This document shows, in pieces, positions 14,597 to 22,748 of a stretch of DNA of 27,241 nucleotides. The notes under the pieces are model-generated. The model was not told the origin of the DNA and searched no databases. It worked only from the letters and a program-made list of their open reading frames with translations. The position numbers and the translations under genes were made by a program. Positions within the stretch are counted from its first letter, which is position 1, and each line of letters begins with the position of its first letter. This DNA comes from JAADHG01 sp964418645 (GTDB lineage Bacteria; Bacteroidota; Bacteroidia; Flavobacteriales; Flavobacteriaceae), in the NCBI GenBank assembly GCA_964418645.1, contig CAYQME010000032.1:1-27241 (forward strand), in the 5' to 3' direction.

Positions 14597-15586
14597 ATGA
14601 TAGTAGCCGTTGTTGGTGCTACCGGAATGGTAGGCAATGTGATGTTAAATGTTCTTGAAGAACGTAATTTTCCTATAACAAAATTAATTCCTGTGGCTTC
14701 AGAGAGAAGTATAGGAAAAACCATTGATTATAAGGGGAAACCCTATAAAATTGTGAGTTTAAATGATGCGTTATCTATGAAGCCAGATGTTGCGTTGTTT
14801 TCTGCTGGAGGTAATACTTCTTTAGAATGGGCGCCAAAATTTGCTGAAGTAGGAACTACAGTCATTGATAATTCTTCGGCGTGGCGAATGGATTTAGATA
14901 AAAAATTAGTGGTGCCTGAAATCAACGCTTTGCAACTCACTAAAAATGATAAAATTATAGCAAACCCTAACTGTTCAACCATTCAAATGGTTATGGCATT
15001 GGCGCCGCTACATAGAGCTTATAAAATTAAACGTCTTGTCGTTTCAACTTATCAGTCAATTTCAGGAACTGGAGTTAAAGCAGTAAAGCAGCTTGAGAAT
15101 GAACTTGCTGGAATTAAAGGAGAAATGGCTTACCCATACCCAATACATAAAAATGCTTTACCACACTGTGATGTTTTTGAGGACAATGGATATACAAAAG
15201 AAGAGATGAAACTGGTTCATGAAACTCAAAAAATCCTTGACGATAAAACCATTGCAGTAACTGCTACTGCAGTTAGAATACCAACTTCTGGTGGTCATAG
15301 TGAGTCTGTAAATGTTGAATTTGAAACTAATTTTGAAATTACAGAAATTAGAGCCCTTTTAAACAAAACCCATGGGATTACGCTTCAAGATAATCCTGAT
15401 ATTAATCTGTATCCAATGCCTATTTATGCACATGGTAAAGATGCTGTTTTTGTAGGCAGGATTAGACGTGATAACTCCCAGCTAAACACACTAAATATGT
15501 GGATTGTTAGTGATAATCTCAGAAAAGGGGCTGCAACAAATGCTGTTCAAATTGCGGAATATTTGTATACCAATGATTTGTTGTGA
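14597..15586 (+). CDS. asd: Aspartate-semialdehyde dehydrogenase
   Basis: A 329-residue NADP-dependent enzyme. The Rossmann start is VAVVGATGMVGNVML (3-17), the active-site cysteine is C126 in ANPNCSTIQM, and the catalytic histidine is H234 in SGGHSESVNVE. It reduces L-aspartyl-4-phosphate to aspartate semialdehyde, the branch point to lysine/diaminopimelate, threonine and methionine, in the cytosol. The length matches the short bacterial form. It appears to be a single-gene unit: a terminator lies upstream, its own -7 box precedes it, and 126 bases separate it from the next gene. Confidence 0.95.
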   Translation: MIVAVVGATGMVGNVMLNVLEERNFPITKLIPVASERSIGKTIDYKGKPYKIVSLNDALSMKPDVALFSAGGNTSLEWAPKFAEVGTTVIDNSSAWRMDLDKKLVVPEINALQLTKNDKIIANPNCSTIQMVMALAPLHRAYKIKRLVVSTYQSISGTGVKAVKQLENELAGIKGEMAYPYPIHKNALPHCDVFEDNGYTKEEMKLVHETQKILDDKTIAVTATAVRIPTSGGHSESVNVEFETNFEITEIRALLNKTHGITLQDNPDINLYPMPIYAHGKDAVFVGRIRRDNSQLNTLNMWIVSDNLRKGAATNAVQIAEYLYTNDLL

Positions 15587-15712
15587 GTTTAACGTGCTTT
15601 TTAAAGAGAAAATCTGCTTTTAAACATCTCATATGGAAATTTTTGCAGTATAACTAATTAATTACTAGAGCTTTTAGCTTTTAATTACATTAGCTATCCA
15701 AATTTTCTATAA

Positions 15713-16804
15713 ATGACAAAAAATTACGCCAGTTTGTTGGGGCTTTTGATGTCTATTATTATAATGTCTTCTTGTAAGCAAGATGATAATTACTTAACTA
15801 TTGAGCCTACACAAATAACACCTGTTAGTTTAGACCTCAACAGTGTGCCATATCAAACATTGTCAGAATATAACTTTTTTGATGGGAATATGACTGACTT
15901 AAAACCTGTTTATGGTGTTTTGCCTTACAAGATTGTAAGCGGCTTATTTATTGATTATGCCAAAGCAAAAACATTTGTTTGGATGCCAAAAAACTCTAAA
16001 GCTAATTATGTTAATGACTATAGTGTTTTCAATTTTCCTGAAGGAGCGGTTTTAATTACCACACACTACTTTGAAAATGTGTTGCCAAATAATAACACTA
16101 AAATGATTGAAACACGATTATTGATTAAAAAAGAAGGCGAATGGATAATGGCAAATTACAAGTGGAATGAAGATCAAACCGAAGCTTCTTTTACTACTGA
16201 AGGAAGTTTTATTGGTGTTACTTGGCTCGAGAATAATGAAGCTAGAACCGTAAACTATAAAATACCAACTTATGATGAGTGCTTTACTTGTCATAATAAG
16301 TACGATGAAATACTGCCAATAGGTCCAAAACCTCAAAATTTAAATCATAACATTCCTTTTAAAGATGGCATAAAAAATCAGCTTGATAAATGGGCTGAAT
16401 TTGGATATTTAGATAATAATTATCCCTCTAACATAAAATCAACCATAAATTGGGCAGACACATCGCAGCCATTAGACATGAGGGTGAGATCCTATTTAGA
16501 TATTAATTGTGCACATTGTCATTCAGATAAAGGATACTGTGAATATGCGCCATTACGATTTGCTTTTAACAAAACCGAAGATATTAGTAATATGGGTGTT
16601 TGTGTTAATCCTAGTTTTGATGTAGATGAATCAATAACTCAAATTGTAGCTCCTGGTGAAGCTTCAAAATCAGCAATGCTTTTTAGAATTAGTTCTACGC
16701 TAGACGAGGTTAAAATGCCAATAATAGGTCGAACACTTCAACATAAAGAAGGTGTGGAATTAATTAAAGAATGGATTAATTCATTAGAAAAAAAGTGTCA
16801 ATAA
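15713..16804 (+). CDS. Diheme c-type cytochrome-like lipoprotein (SO2930/HNE_0200-type)
   Basis: A 363-residue exported protein. The N-terminus has a hydrophobic segment ending IIIMSSC, so C21 is a likely lipidation site. Two haem c attachment motifs are clear: C190-F-T-C-H194 and C266-A-H-C-H270. The N-terminal 180 residues contain no haem motif and look beta-rich. The layout matches the conserved family known as SO_2930/HNE_0200 diheme cytochromes (family name from memory). Its role is unknown; electron transfer or peroxidase-like redox chemistry at the cell envelope is a guess from the haems. It lies 28 bases before the FG-GAP/UnbV gene on the same strand, so the two probably form an operon. 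Confidence 0.78.
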   Translation: MTKNYASLLGLLMSIIIMSSCKQDDNYLTIEPTQITPVSLDLNSVPYQTLSEYNFFDGNMTDLKPVYGVLPYKIVSGLFIDYAKAKTFVWMPKNSKANYVNDYSVFNFPEGAVLITTHYFENVLPNNNTKMIETRLLIKKEGEWIMANYKWNEDQTEASFTTEGSFIGVTWLENNEARTVNYKIPTYDECFTCHNKYDEILPIGPKPQNLNHNIPFKDGIKNQLDKWAEFGYLDNNYPSNIKSTINWADTSQPLDMRVRSYLDINCAHCHSDKGYCEYAPLRFAFNKTEDISNMGVCVNPSFDVDESITQIVAPGEASKSAMLFRISSTLDEVKMPIIGRTLQHKEGVELIKEWINSLEKKCQ

Positions 16805-16832
16805 ATAATTTTACCTTATTAACCAAATCATT

Positions 16833-18929
16833 ATGAAAAATAAATTACTTTTTTTAACATTTTACTTAGCTTCAGTAGTGCTCTATGCTCAAACAAGTTC
16901 AAATTCTTGTGCTGAAGCTACAAACGCGTCACTACATATAGACGCCGCAGGAACATTTTCAATAACATTATTTGATGGAACAGCTCCTACCTCCATTTGT
17001 ACCTCAAATGGTGTAGCTACCAACGGAGAGTGGTTTATGTACACCCCTTCAAGTGACTATTTAGTAACTATTTCTTCAGATATTGCAGGCAATGATGGTA
17101 GTGACACCAGATTGCATGTTTATGATGGAACATGCGGGTCATTAAGTTGCATTGCAAATAGTGATGATGTTGGCGCTGGAGCTAATTTTAATAGTCGCTT
17201 ATCCACCACATCTTTTACTGCTGTTGCGGGACAAACATATTATATTGCATGGGATAATTATTGGTTAGCTTTTGGTGGTGATTTAGGGTTTAGCTTTGAG
17301 TTAACTGAAACCGTTTTAGCACCTGTTGGGTTTTCTAGCCAAACACTTAATACAGGCGGTACTTTTCGTGCTGTAGTTGATATGGATAATGATTTTTTAG
17401 ATGATATTGTATCCATAGTTACGCGAACAGTAACTCCTCCTGCGCCTGATACTCCATATAATGTATTTGATGTAAATATCCAAAGCCAACTTGCAGTGGG
17501 CGGTTTTGTAAGTAATGATTATATTGTTTCTGCACCTTATGCTGCTTCTTGGAGTCTGGCGGCTGGTGACATTAACAATGATGGATATAATGATTTAGTT
17601 TTTGGAAGTGGCTCAGGTACAAACATAATAAGAGCTGAAAATAATGGAACAAGCTACACCGTTGATACAGCAACAAGTGGAATTTTTACCCAACGAACAA
17701 ATTTTGTAGATATAAATAATGATGGTCACCTTGATGTATTTGTTTGCCATGATGTTGCACCTAATGTATATTATATTAATGATAGTAATAATAATTTAAC
17801 ATTTTATCAAGGAACAGATTCTAACGGTGTGCCTGAAGGGTTAGGGATTTATCCTTCTGGTGGAAATTATGGTTCTATTTGGATAGATTATGATAATGAT
17901 AGAGATATTGACATGTTTATGGCAAAATGTGGTGGTAGTAATGCGCGAAGAACTAATCAATTGTTTCGAAATAATGGGAATAGTTCATTTACCGAAGTTG
18001 GTATAGCTTCGGGATTAGCAGATCCTATACAAACTTGGTCTGCTGCTTGGGGAGATTATGATAACGATGGCGATATGGATTGTTTTGTTGGTGGTTATAA
18101 TGGAACTTCACACAAAATGATGCGTAACAATAATGATGGAACGTTCACAGATATTACGGCATCAACGGGAATATCTGCATTTACTTATACTGGCATTGAT
18201 AATGTTACAGGCGATTTTAATAATGATGGATATATTGATATATTTTCAAATGGCAATATTTTATTAAATGACGGAACTCTAAATATGTCTTTTACGGCAT
18301 ATACTGCAGGAATGCCTCCACATGGATGCGTTGGAGATTTAAACAATGATGGCTTTTTAGATGTCTATAGCTCCAAGCTCTATTACAATGACGGAAACGC
18401 AAATAACTGGATTAAAATTAATACTGTAGGTGTACAAAGTAATAAAAATGGTATAGGTGCTAGAATAGAAGTTTCTAGCCCAAGTTTTTCCACTCCTCAG
18501 ATTAGAGATGTTAGAAGTGGTGAAGGTTTTCGATTTATGGGTAGTCTTACGTCTCATTTTGGTTTAGGTTCAGATACAACCATTAATTCTATTACCATAT
18601 ATTGGCCCTCTGGCGCTGTAGATATTGTAAACAACCCTAGTATTAATCAATCTATAACTATCGTTGAGGGTTCTACATTGAGCTTACAATCTACATTAAC
18701 AGAAGATTTAATATTATATCCCAATCCTACTAATGGATTGCTTAATATAAATACAACTTACAATTTAGAAAATGCCATCTACACTGTTTTCGATTTGTCA
18801 GGGAAACGTGTTTTAAACAGTAAACTTTCGTCAAAAACAATAGATGTTTCAATGCTAAGTACTGGAAACTACTTTTTGCGGATTATGGTTGATGGATTAA
18901 TAACCACTCAAAAATTTATTAAGGAATAA
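16833..18929 (+). CDS. Secreted FG-GAP/VCBS-repeat protein with UnbV/ASPIC domain and T9SS sorting tail
   Basis: A 698-residue exported protein with signal MKNKLLFLTFYLASVVLYAQ. Residues about 25-150 form a pre-peptidase-like beta domain (GEWFMYTPSSDYLVTISSDI). About 155-515 carry FG-GAP/VCBS repeats with calcium loops such as DINNDGYNDL, DINNDGHLDV, DYDNDGDMDC, DFNNDGYIDI and DLNNDGFLDV. About 524-615 is an ASPIC/UnbV domain (NNWIKINTVG to YWPSGAVDIV). The last 73 residues begin LILYPNPTNGLLNI and end TTQKFIKE, a type A T9SS C-terminal domain. The protein is thus probably moved across the outer membrane and anchored or released at the cell surface. Function is unknown; the repeats suggest a calcium-stabilised propeller that binds a partner or glycan. 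Confidence 0.88.
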   Translation: MKNKLLFLTFYLASVVLYAQTSSNSCAEATNASLHIDAAGTFSITLFDGTAPTSICTSNGVATNGEWFMYTPSSDYLVTISSDIAGNDGSDTRLHVYDGTCGSLSCIANSDDVGAGANFNSRLSTTSFTAVAGQTYYIAWDNYWLAFGGDLGFSFELTETVLAPVGFSSQTLNTGGTFRAVVDMDNDFLDDIVSIVTRTVTPPAPDTPYNVFDVNIQSQLAVGGFVSNDYIVSAPYAASWSLAAGDINNDGYNDLVFGSGSGTNIIRAENNGTSYTVDTATSGIFTQRTNFVDINNDGHLDVFVCHDVAPNVYYINDSNNNLTFYQGTDSNGVPEGLGIYPSGGNYGSIWIDYDNDRDIDMFMAKCGGSNARRTNQLFRNNGNSSFTEVGIASGLADPIQTWSAAWGDYDNDGDMDCFVGGYNGTSHKMMRNNNDGTFTDITASTGISAFTYTGIDNVTGDFNNDGYIDIFSNGNILLNDGTLNMSFTAYTAGMPPHGCVGDLNNDGFLDVYSSKLYYNDGNANNWIKINTVGVQSNKNGIGARIEVSSPSFSTPQIRDVRSGEGFRFMGSLTSHFGLGSDTTINSITIYWPSGAVDIVNNPSINQSITIVEGSTLSLQSTLTEDLILYPNPTNGLLNINTTYNLENAIYTVFDLSGKRVLNSKLSSKTIDVSMLSTGNYFLRIMVDGLITTQKFIKE

Positions 18930-18949
18930 ATTAATAATATAACACTTAA

Positions 18950-18980
18950 AAAAAGCTGGTTATATAATAACCGGCTTTTT
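18950..18980. terminator. Bidirectional rho-independent terminator
   Basis: AAAAAGCTGGTTAT (18950-18963) pairs with ATAACCGGCTTTTT (18967-18980), 14 bp with one G-T pair and a three-base loop. A-rich and T-rich flanks on both sides let it serve both the FG-GAP gene (+) and the converging GreA-like gene (-), whose stop is 32 bases away. Confidence 0.88.
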
Positions 18981-19011
18981 GTGCTTATTTATATGAATAG
19001 AGTTCTGTAAA

Positions 19012-19461
19012 TTAAACAATGTTTATTATTATACTTTTCTCTCCTCTAAATTCAATGACATCTCCTTTACATTTTGATAGTAATAATTTAGCAATGGGTG
19101 TATTTGGTGAAATAGCATAAAACTTGTTATTATTATCTATTAGCTCGCCTGCGCTAATGCTAATAAAATAATTTAACTGTTCTGTATAAACTAATGAACC
19201 CAAGCAAATAATATCAGAAACTTTTTTGGGGTCTATTCTGGCTAAGAGGTCTTTAGTTTTTTGCATTTCGTCCAATTGTTGTCCTAGCTTTTCTCGCTCT
19301 AACTGTAACATTGCCCTTCCTGTTTCGTGTTTATCTCCAGCCGTACTTTTTGTTTCAAAAAGCAAAGCCTTTTTAATTTCGTTAATAGCATTTTGAAGGG
19401 TTTTTAGCCTATTGTCTATAAATGTTTTGCATTGTATATATAGTCTTTCCTTTCGGGTCAT
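19012..19461 (-). CDS. GreA/GreB-like protein (coiled coil plus FKBP-like C-terminal domain)
   Basis: A 149-residue protein. Residues about 10-75 form a long helical hairpin whose turn reads STAGDKHETGRAM, with D43 and E46. GreA carries its essential acidic pair D41 and E44 in GDLKENAEY at the same place and spacing. Residues about 84-149 resemble the GreA C-terminal domain, with AISPNTPIAKLLLSKCKGDV aligning to the SPxSPxGKALxGKxxGD stretch. I infer a secondary-channel regulator of RNA polymerase or a Gre-like transcript cleavage factor, not a fatty acid enzyme. The name '3-oxoacyl-ACP synthase' sometimes attached to such proteins (as I recall) has no support in the residues. It follows the saccharopine-dehydrogenase-family gene by three bases and is probably co-transcribed. 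Confidence 0.72.
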   Translation of the reverse strand: MTRKERLYIQCKTFIDNRLKTLQNAINEIKKALLFETKSTAGDKHETGRAMLQLEREKLGQQLDEMQKTKDLLARIDPKKVSDIICLGSLVYTEQLNYFISISAGELIDNNNKFYAISPNTPIAKLLLSKCKGDVIEFRGEKSIIINIV

Positions 19462-19464
19462 TAT

Positions 19465-20610
19465 TTAAGATTCTATTATCCTTGATGTTCTTTTATAAAA
19501 TATGTTTCTTTCTTCTAAATACTTGATAAAATAATTAAAGCAGGCTTCATGTTTACCAACTAATTCTGGGGGAAACACTCCTTTTTCATTAAATACTCCT
19601 TCTAGGAATAAATTTGAAGCAGCTGTTGCTGTATAACCCGTTGTACGAGACATAGATGTTGTTTTGGTTTCTTGGCAATATTCGTCATATAAATTATAAA
19701 CTATTTCTTCAATCTTTCCGTTTGCATTTTCACCTTTAACCATTATGCGCATAACTGTTAATTCTTCTTCCGTTTTTCCTAATTTCCATTCATTAAATAA
19801 TACTTTGCTAGTGAAATCTAATGGTGAAACTTTAATCCCATTTAAATCAATTGTTTCTTTGCTGAAAAAACCACTTTCTTTCAACACTTTTATATATTCA
19901 ACATGCCCTGGATAACGTAGCGTTTTTTCCTTCATATTAGGAATATGAGACATTGTGTAAATTATTGAACGTAAACCGTCCGAATTAAAAGACTCTAAAG
20001 TTCCTAAAATGTCAAAATCTAAATATTCACAATCTGTCAAGGCTTCCCTTGTAATCACTTCTCCATGTTCAACATAACGCGCTGGTCTTGTATATTCTTC
20101 AATCACATCAACTGGAGAAAAAGGGGCTTTATAATAGAATGGCCATTTTTTTACCTTAGGAAGTCCTCCAACCAAACATTCAAAATCTGTTAGCTTCATT
20201 TTTTCGTTATAGTAGCCTAATATGATATTATCCATTCCTGGAGCTACACCACAATCTACTATAGCCGTAATTCCTTTTTCTTTAGCTAGGTCATGTAATT
20301 CCAAAGCGTTCTCTGGAAAAAATGATATATCTACAACATTCTTTTTAGCTTCAATAATTGTTTTTAATGTTTGAAATCCTAAAAATCCAGGAACTGCACA
20401 AATTACTAGATCGTAGTTTTTAATTGTTGTTTGAAGTTTTTCCTTGTTAGTAACATTTAATTGCAAAATATCTAAAGTATTACACTTTAGTTTTACGTTG
20501 TTAAGGGTTGTTTGGTTAATGTCTGTTAAAGTGACTTTGTGACTACTAACCATATCTATAGCAATCGCGCTACCTACCATACCCGCGCCTAATACAATAA
20601 TATTGTTCAT
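19465..20610 (-). CDS. Saccharopine dehydrogenase family protein (possibly lysine 6-dehydrogenase)
   Basis: A 381-residue oxidoreductase. The Rossmann start is IIVLGAGMVGSAIAIDM (4-20), with D35 after strand 2 (TLTDIN) suggesting NAD preference. VVDISFFPENALELHDLAKE and CGVAPGMDNIILGYY are family motifs. Saccharopine dehydrogenases of the LYS9 type are longer, near 450 residues, while bacterial L-lysine 6-dehydrogenases are about 385. The length therefore favours oxidative deamination of lysine to allysine, but this is inference. The enzyme should be cytosolic. A promoter-like TTG-N19-TAACTTTC lies upstream, and the GreA-like gene follows three bases after its stop. Confidence 0.82.
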   Translation of the reverse strand: MNNIIVLGAGMVGSAIAIDMVSSHKVTLTDINQTTLNNVKLKCNTLDILQLNVTNKEKLQTTIKNYDLVICAVPGFLGFQTLKTIIEAKKNVVDISFFPENALELHDLAKEKGITAIVDCGVAPGMDNIILGYYNEKMKLTDFECLVGGLPKVKKWPFYYKAPFSPVDVIEEYTRPARYVEHGEVITREALTDCEYLDFDILGTLESFNSDGLRSIIYTMSHIPNMKEKTLRYPGHVEYIKVLKESGFFSKETIDLNGIKVSPLDFTSKVLFNEWKLGKTEEELTVMRIMVKGENANGKIEEIVYNLYDEYCQETKTTSMSRTTGYTATAASNLFLEGVFNEKGVFPPELVGKHEACFNYFIKYLEERNIFYKRTSRIIES

Positions 20611-20658
20611 TGAAATAATTTAAAAGTTAAAAAGAAAATTAAAAAAGAAGGGGGCGAG

Positions 20659-20688
20659 GAAAGTTATAACCCTGGAATTAATATCCAA
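20659..20688 (-). promoter_or_regulatory. Putative promoter TTG-N19-TAACTTTC
   Basis: On the minus strand TTG (20688-20686) is followed after 19 bases by TAACTTTC (20666-20659), one mismatch from TAnnTTTG. The spacing fits the Bacteroidota sigma-A promoter. It would start a leader of about 40 bases before the saccharopine-dehydrogenase-family gene at 20610. Confidence 0.45.
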
Positions 20689-20754
20689 GGCATTTGATTT
20701 ATTTTTAAAACTCTTCTTAGTAGCATGGTATAAATGTACTTATTAAAAAGAACT

Positions 20755-20787
20755 TCATAAAAAACTCCGAAAAAAATTTCGGAGTTT
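20755..20787 (-). terminator. Rho-independent terminator after accC
   Basis: AAACTCCGAAA (20762-20772) pairs perfectly with TTTCGGAGTTT (20777-20787) across a four-base loop. Read on the minus strand it follows the accC stop and is trailed by a T tract (the A run around 20758-20763 on the plus strand). Confidence 0.85.
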
Positions 20788-20793
20788 ATATTT

Positions 20794-22146
20794 TTAATCA
20801 ACATATTTTTTATCCATAACAAAGTCTTCCATAAACTTGGTAGTGTAATTTCCAGAAATATAATCTGGATCATTCATTAACTGCCTATGAAATGGTATTG
20901 TTGTTTTAATTCCTTCTATAACAAACTCGTCTAAAGCACGTTTCATTTTATTTATAGCCTCTTCGCGCGTTTGGGCAGTAGTGATTAATTTTGCTATCAT
21001 AGAATCATAATTAGGTGGGATTGTATATCCTGCATAAACATGAGTATCCAATCGTACACCATGGCCTCCGGGAGAATGTAACGTTGTTATTTTTCCTGGT
21101 GAAGGTCTAAAATCGTTATATGGGTCTTCAGCATTAATTCTGCATTCTATGGCATGCATTTTAGGTGTGTAATTTTTACCAGAAATTGGCACGCTTGCTG
21201 CAACTAAAATTTGTTCACGAATTAAATCAATTCCAATGACCTGCTCTGTTATTGGATGCTCCACTTGAATACGTGTATTCATTTCCATAAAGTAGAAATT
21301 TCGATGCTTATCTACTAAAAACTCAACAGTTCCTGCGCCTTCATATTTAATATACTCAGAAGCTAAAACTGCTGCTTCTCCCATTTTTTTACGCAAAGCA
21401 TTAGTCATAAAAGGAGAAGGAACTTCTTCTGTTAATTTTTGGTGACGTCGTTGTACTGAGCAATCTCTTTCTGATAAATGACAAGCTTTTCCTGTTGAGT
21501 CTCCAACAATTTGGATTTCGATATGTCTAGGCTCCTCAATAAGCTTCTCCATATACATATCATCATTTCCGAAAGCGGCTTTTGATTCTTGTCTCGCTGA
21601 ATCCCAAGCATCTTTTAAGTCTTTTGGCTTCCAAACGGCTCGCATCCCTTTACCACCACCACCTGCAGATGCTTTAAGCATCACTGGGTAGCCTGTTTCT
21701 TCTGCGGTTGTTTCACACTCTTCAAATGTTTCAATAACTCCTTCACTCCCTGGAACACAAGGTACTCTAGCTGCTCTCATTGTTTCTTTCGCGTTTGCCT
21801 TATCTCCCATCCTATCAATCATTTCTGGAGAAGCTCCAATGAATTTGATATTGTGTTCACTACAAATTTTAGAAAATTTTGCGTTTTCTGATAAGAACCC
21901 ATATCCTGGGTGTATGGCATCTGCATTTGTAATTTCGGCAGCAGCAATAATATTTGACATTTTTAAATATGAATCATGACTAGGCGCTGGCCCAATACAA
22001 ACAGCTTCATCGGCAAACTTAACATGAAGGCTTTCCTCGTCAGCTGTTGAATAAACTGCTACCGATTTTATACCCATTTCTCTACAGGTTCTAATAATGC
22101 GTAATGCTATTTCGCCACGATTGGCGATTAATATTTTTTTAAACAT
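20794..22146 (-). CDS. accC: Acetyl-CoA carboxylase, biotin carboxylase subunit
   Basis: A 450-residue ATP-grasp enzyme. It starts MFKKILIANRGEIALRIIRT, has the ATP-binding loop KASAGGGGKGMRAV, the HLSERDCSVQRRHQKL catalytic stretch, the metal-binding EMNTRIQVEHPITE, and IECRINAEDP near the C-terminus. It carboxylates biotin on AccB using ATP and bicarbonate, the first half-reaction of malonyl-CoA formation. The length equals the usual AccC. It lies 84 bases downstream of accB, in a gap that holds an imperfect inverted repeat, and ends at a strong terminator. Confidence 0.97.
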   Translation of the reverse strand: MFKKILIANRGEIALRIIRTCREMGIKSVAVYSTADEESLHVKFADEAVCIGPAPSHDSYLKMSNIIAAAEITNADAIHPGYGFLSENAKFSKICSEHNIKFIGASPEMIDRMGDKANAKETMRAARVPCVPGSEGVIETFEECETTAEETGYPVMLKASAGGGGKGMRAVWKPKDLKDAWDSARQESKAAFGNDDMYMEKLIEEPRHIEIQIVGDSTGKACHLSERDCSVQRRHQKLTEEVPSPFMTNALRKKMGEAAVLASEYIKYEGAGTVEFLVDKHRNFYFMEMNTRIQVEHPITEQVIGIDLIREQILVAASVPISGKNYTPKMHAIECRINAEDPYNDFRPSPGKITTLHSPGGHGVRLDTHVYAGYTIPPNYDSMIAKLITTAQTREEAINKMKRALDEFVIEGIKTTIPFHRQLMNDPDYISGNYTTKFMEDFVMDKKYVD

Positions 22147-22167
22147 GACTTATGTTTTAAAAATTTC

Positions 22168-22223
22168 AAATTCCAATCTCCAAACATCAAATATTAGATT
22201 TTGAGATTTGAGTCTAGGAATTT
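22168..22223. repeat. Imperfect inverted repeat between accB and accC
   Basis: AAATTCC-AATCTC (22168-22180) can pair with GAGATT (22203-22208) and GGAATTT (22217-22223), the right arm carrying an eight-base bulge. The wording (CAAATTCC, GATTTGAG, GGAATTT) resembles the AATTCCAAA-rich palindromic repeats dispersed in Flavobacteriaceae. It sits in the accC leader and could modulate the accB-to-accC ratio, but that is inference. Confidence 0.5.
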
Positions 22224-22230
22224 TTAATTG

Positions 22231-22719
22231 TTATGATGGATCTACTAAAAATAACGGTTGATCGAATTCTACCGGTGAAGCATCATCCACTAGAACTTTT
22301 ACAATTTTACCAGAAATTTCCGATTCAATTTCATTGAAAAGTTTCATTGCTTCAATAACACAAAGTACATCTCCCTCAGAAATAGTTTGCCCTACTTCAA
22401 CAAATAATGGTTTGTCTGGCGCTGGTTTTCTATAAAAAGTACCAATAATTGGTGATTTTATAGTTATATATTTTGAATCATCCTCGATTGAAGTTACCGG
22501 CGTGATCGGTGTAGTTGTAGATGGTGGTTGCGCTTCTATTGTCTTAAGGATCGGTGTCGGTGTTGTTTGAACTGCAACTGGAACTTGTTGCACTATCGCT
22601 GTTTCAGAATCAGACCCAGTTTTAATAGTAATTTTTACATCGTCCATTTCAAGTTTAACCTCAGTTGCGCCAGATTTTGCCACAAATTTGATTAAGTTTT
22701 GAATTTCTTTTAAATCCAT
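22231..22719 (-). CDS. accB: Acetyl-CoA carboxylase, biotin carboxyl carrier protein
   Basis: A 162-residue carrier. The N-terminal 40 residues (MDLKEIQNLIKFVAKSGATE) match the AccB dimerisation region. A proline- and threonine-rich linker spans about 46-78, and the C-terminal biotinyl domain starts near TIKSPIIGTFYRKPAPDKPL. Biotin attaches to K126 in the CVIEAMKLFNEI motif. It shuttles carboxybiotin between AccC and the AccA/AccD transferase, neither of which is in this window. It is placed 29 bases after fabH and 84 before accC, all on the minus strand. Confidence 0.96.
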   Translation of the reverse strand: MDLKEIQNLIKFVAKSGATEVKLEMDDVKITIKTGSDSETAIVQQVPVAVQTTPTPILKTIEAQPPSTTTPITPVTSIEDDSKYITIKSPIIGTFYRKPAPDKPLFVEVGQTISEGDVLCVIEAMKLFNEIESEISGKIVKVLVDDASPVEFDQPLFLVDPS

Positions 22720-22748
22720 AATTTAGCTATTTTAGTTTAATTAGTTTG

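Noticed and set aside
19012..19461. Annotation as 3-oxoacyl-ACP synthase
   Set aside because: At 149 residues there is no condensing-enzyme Cys-His-His/Asn set; the Gre-like features explain the sequence better.
20664..20873. 69-aa minus-strand ORF over the accC 3' end and terminator
   Set aside because: It runs out of frame through accC and through the terminator hairpin.
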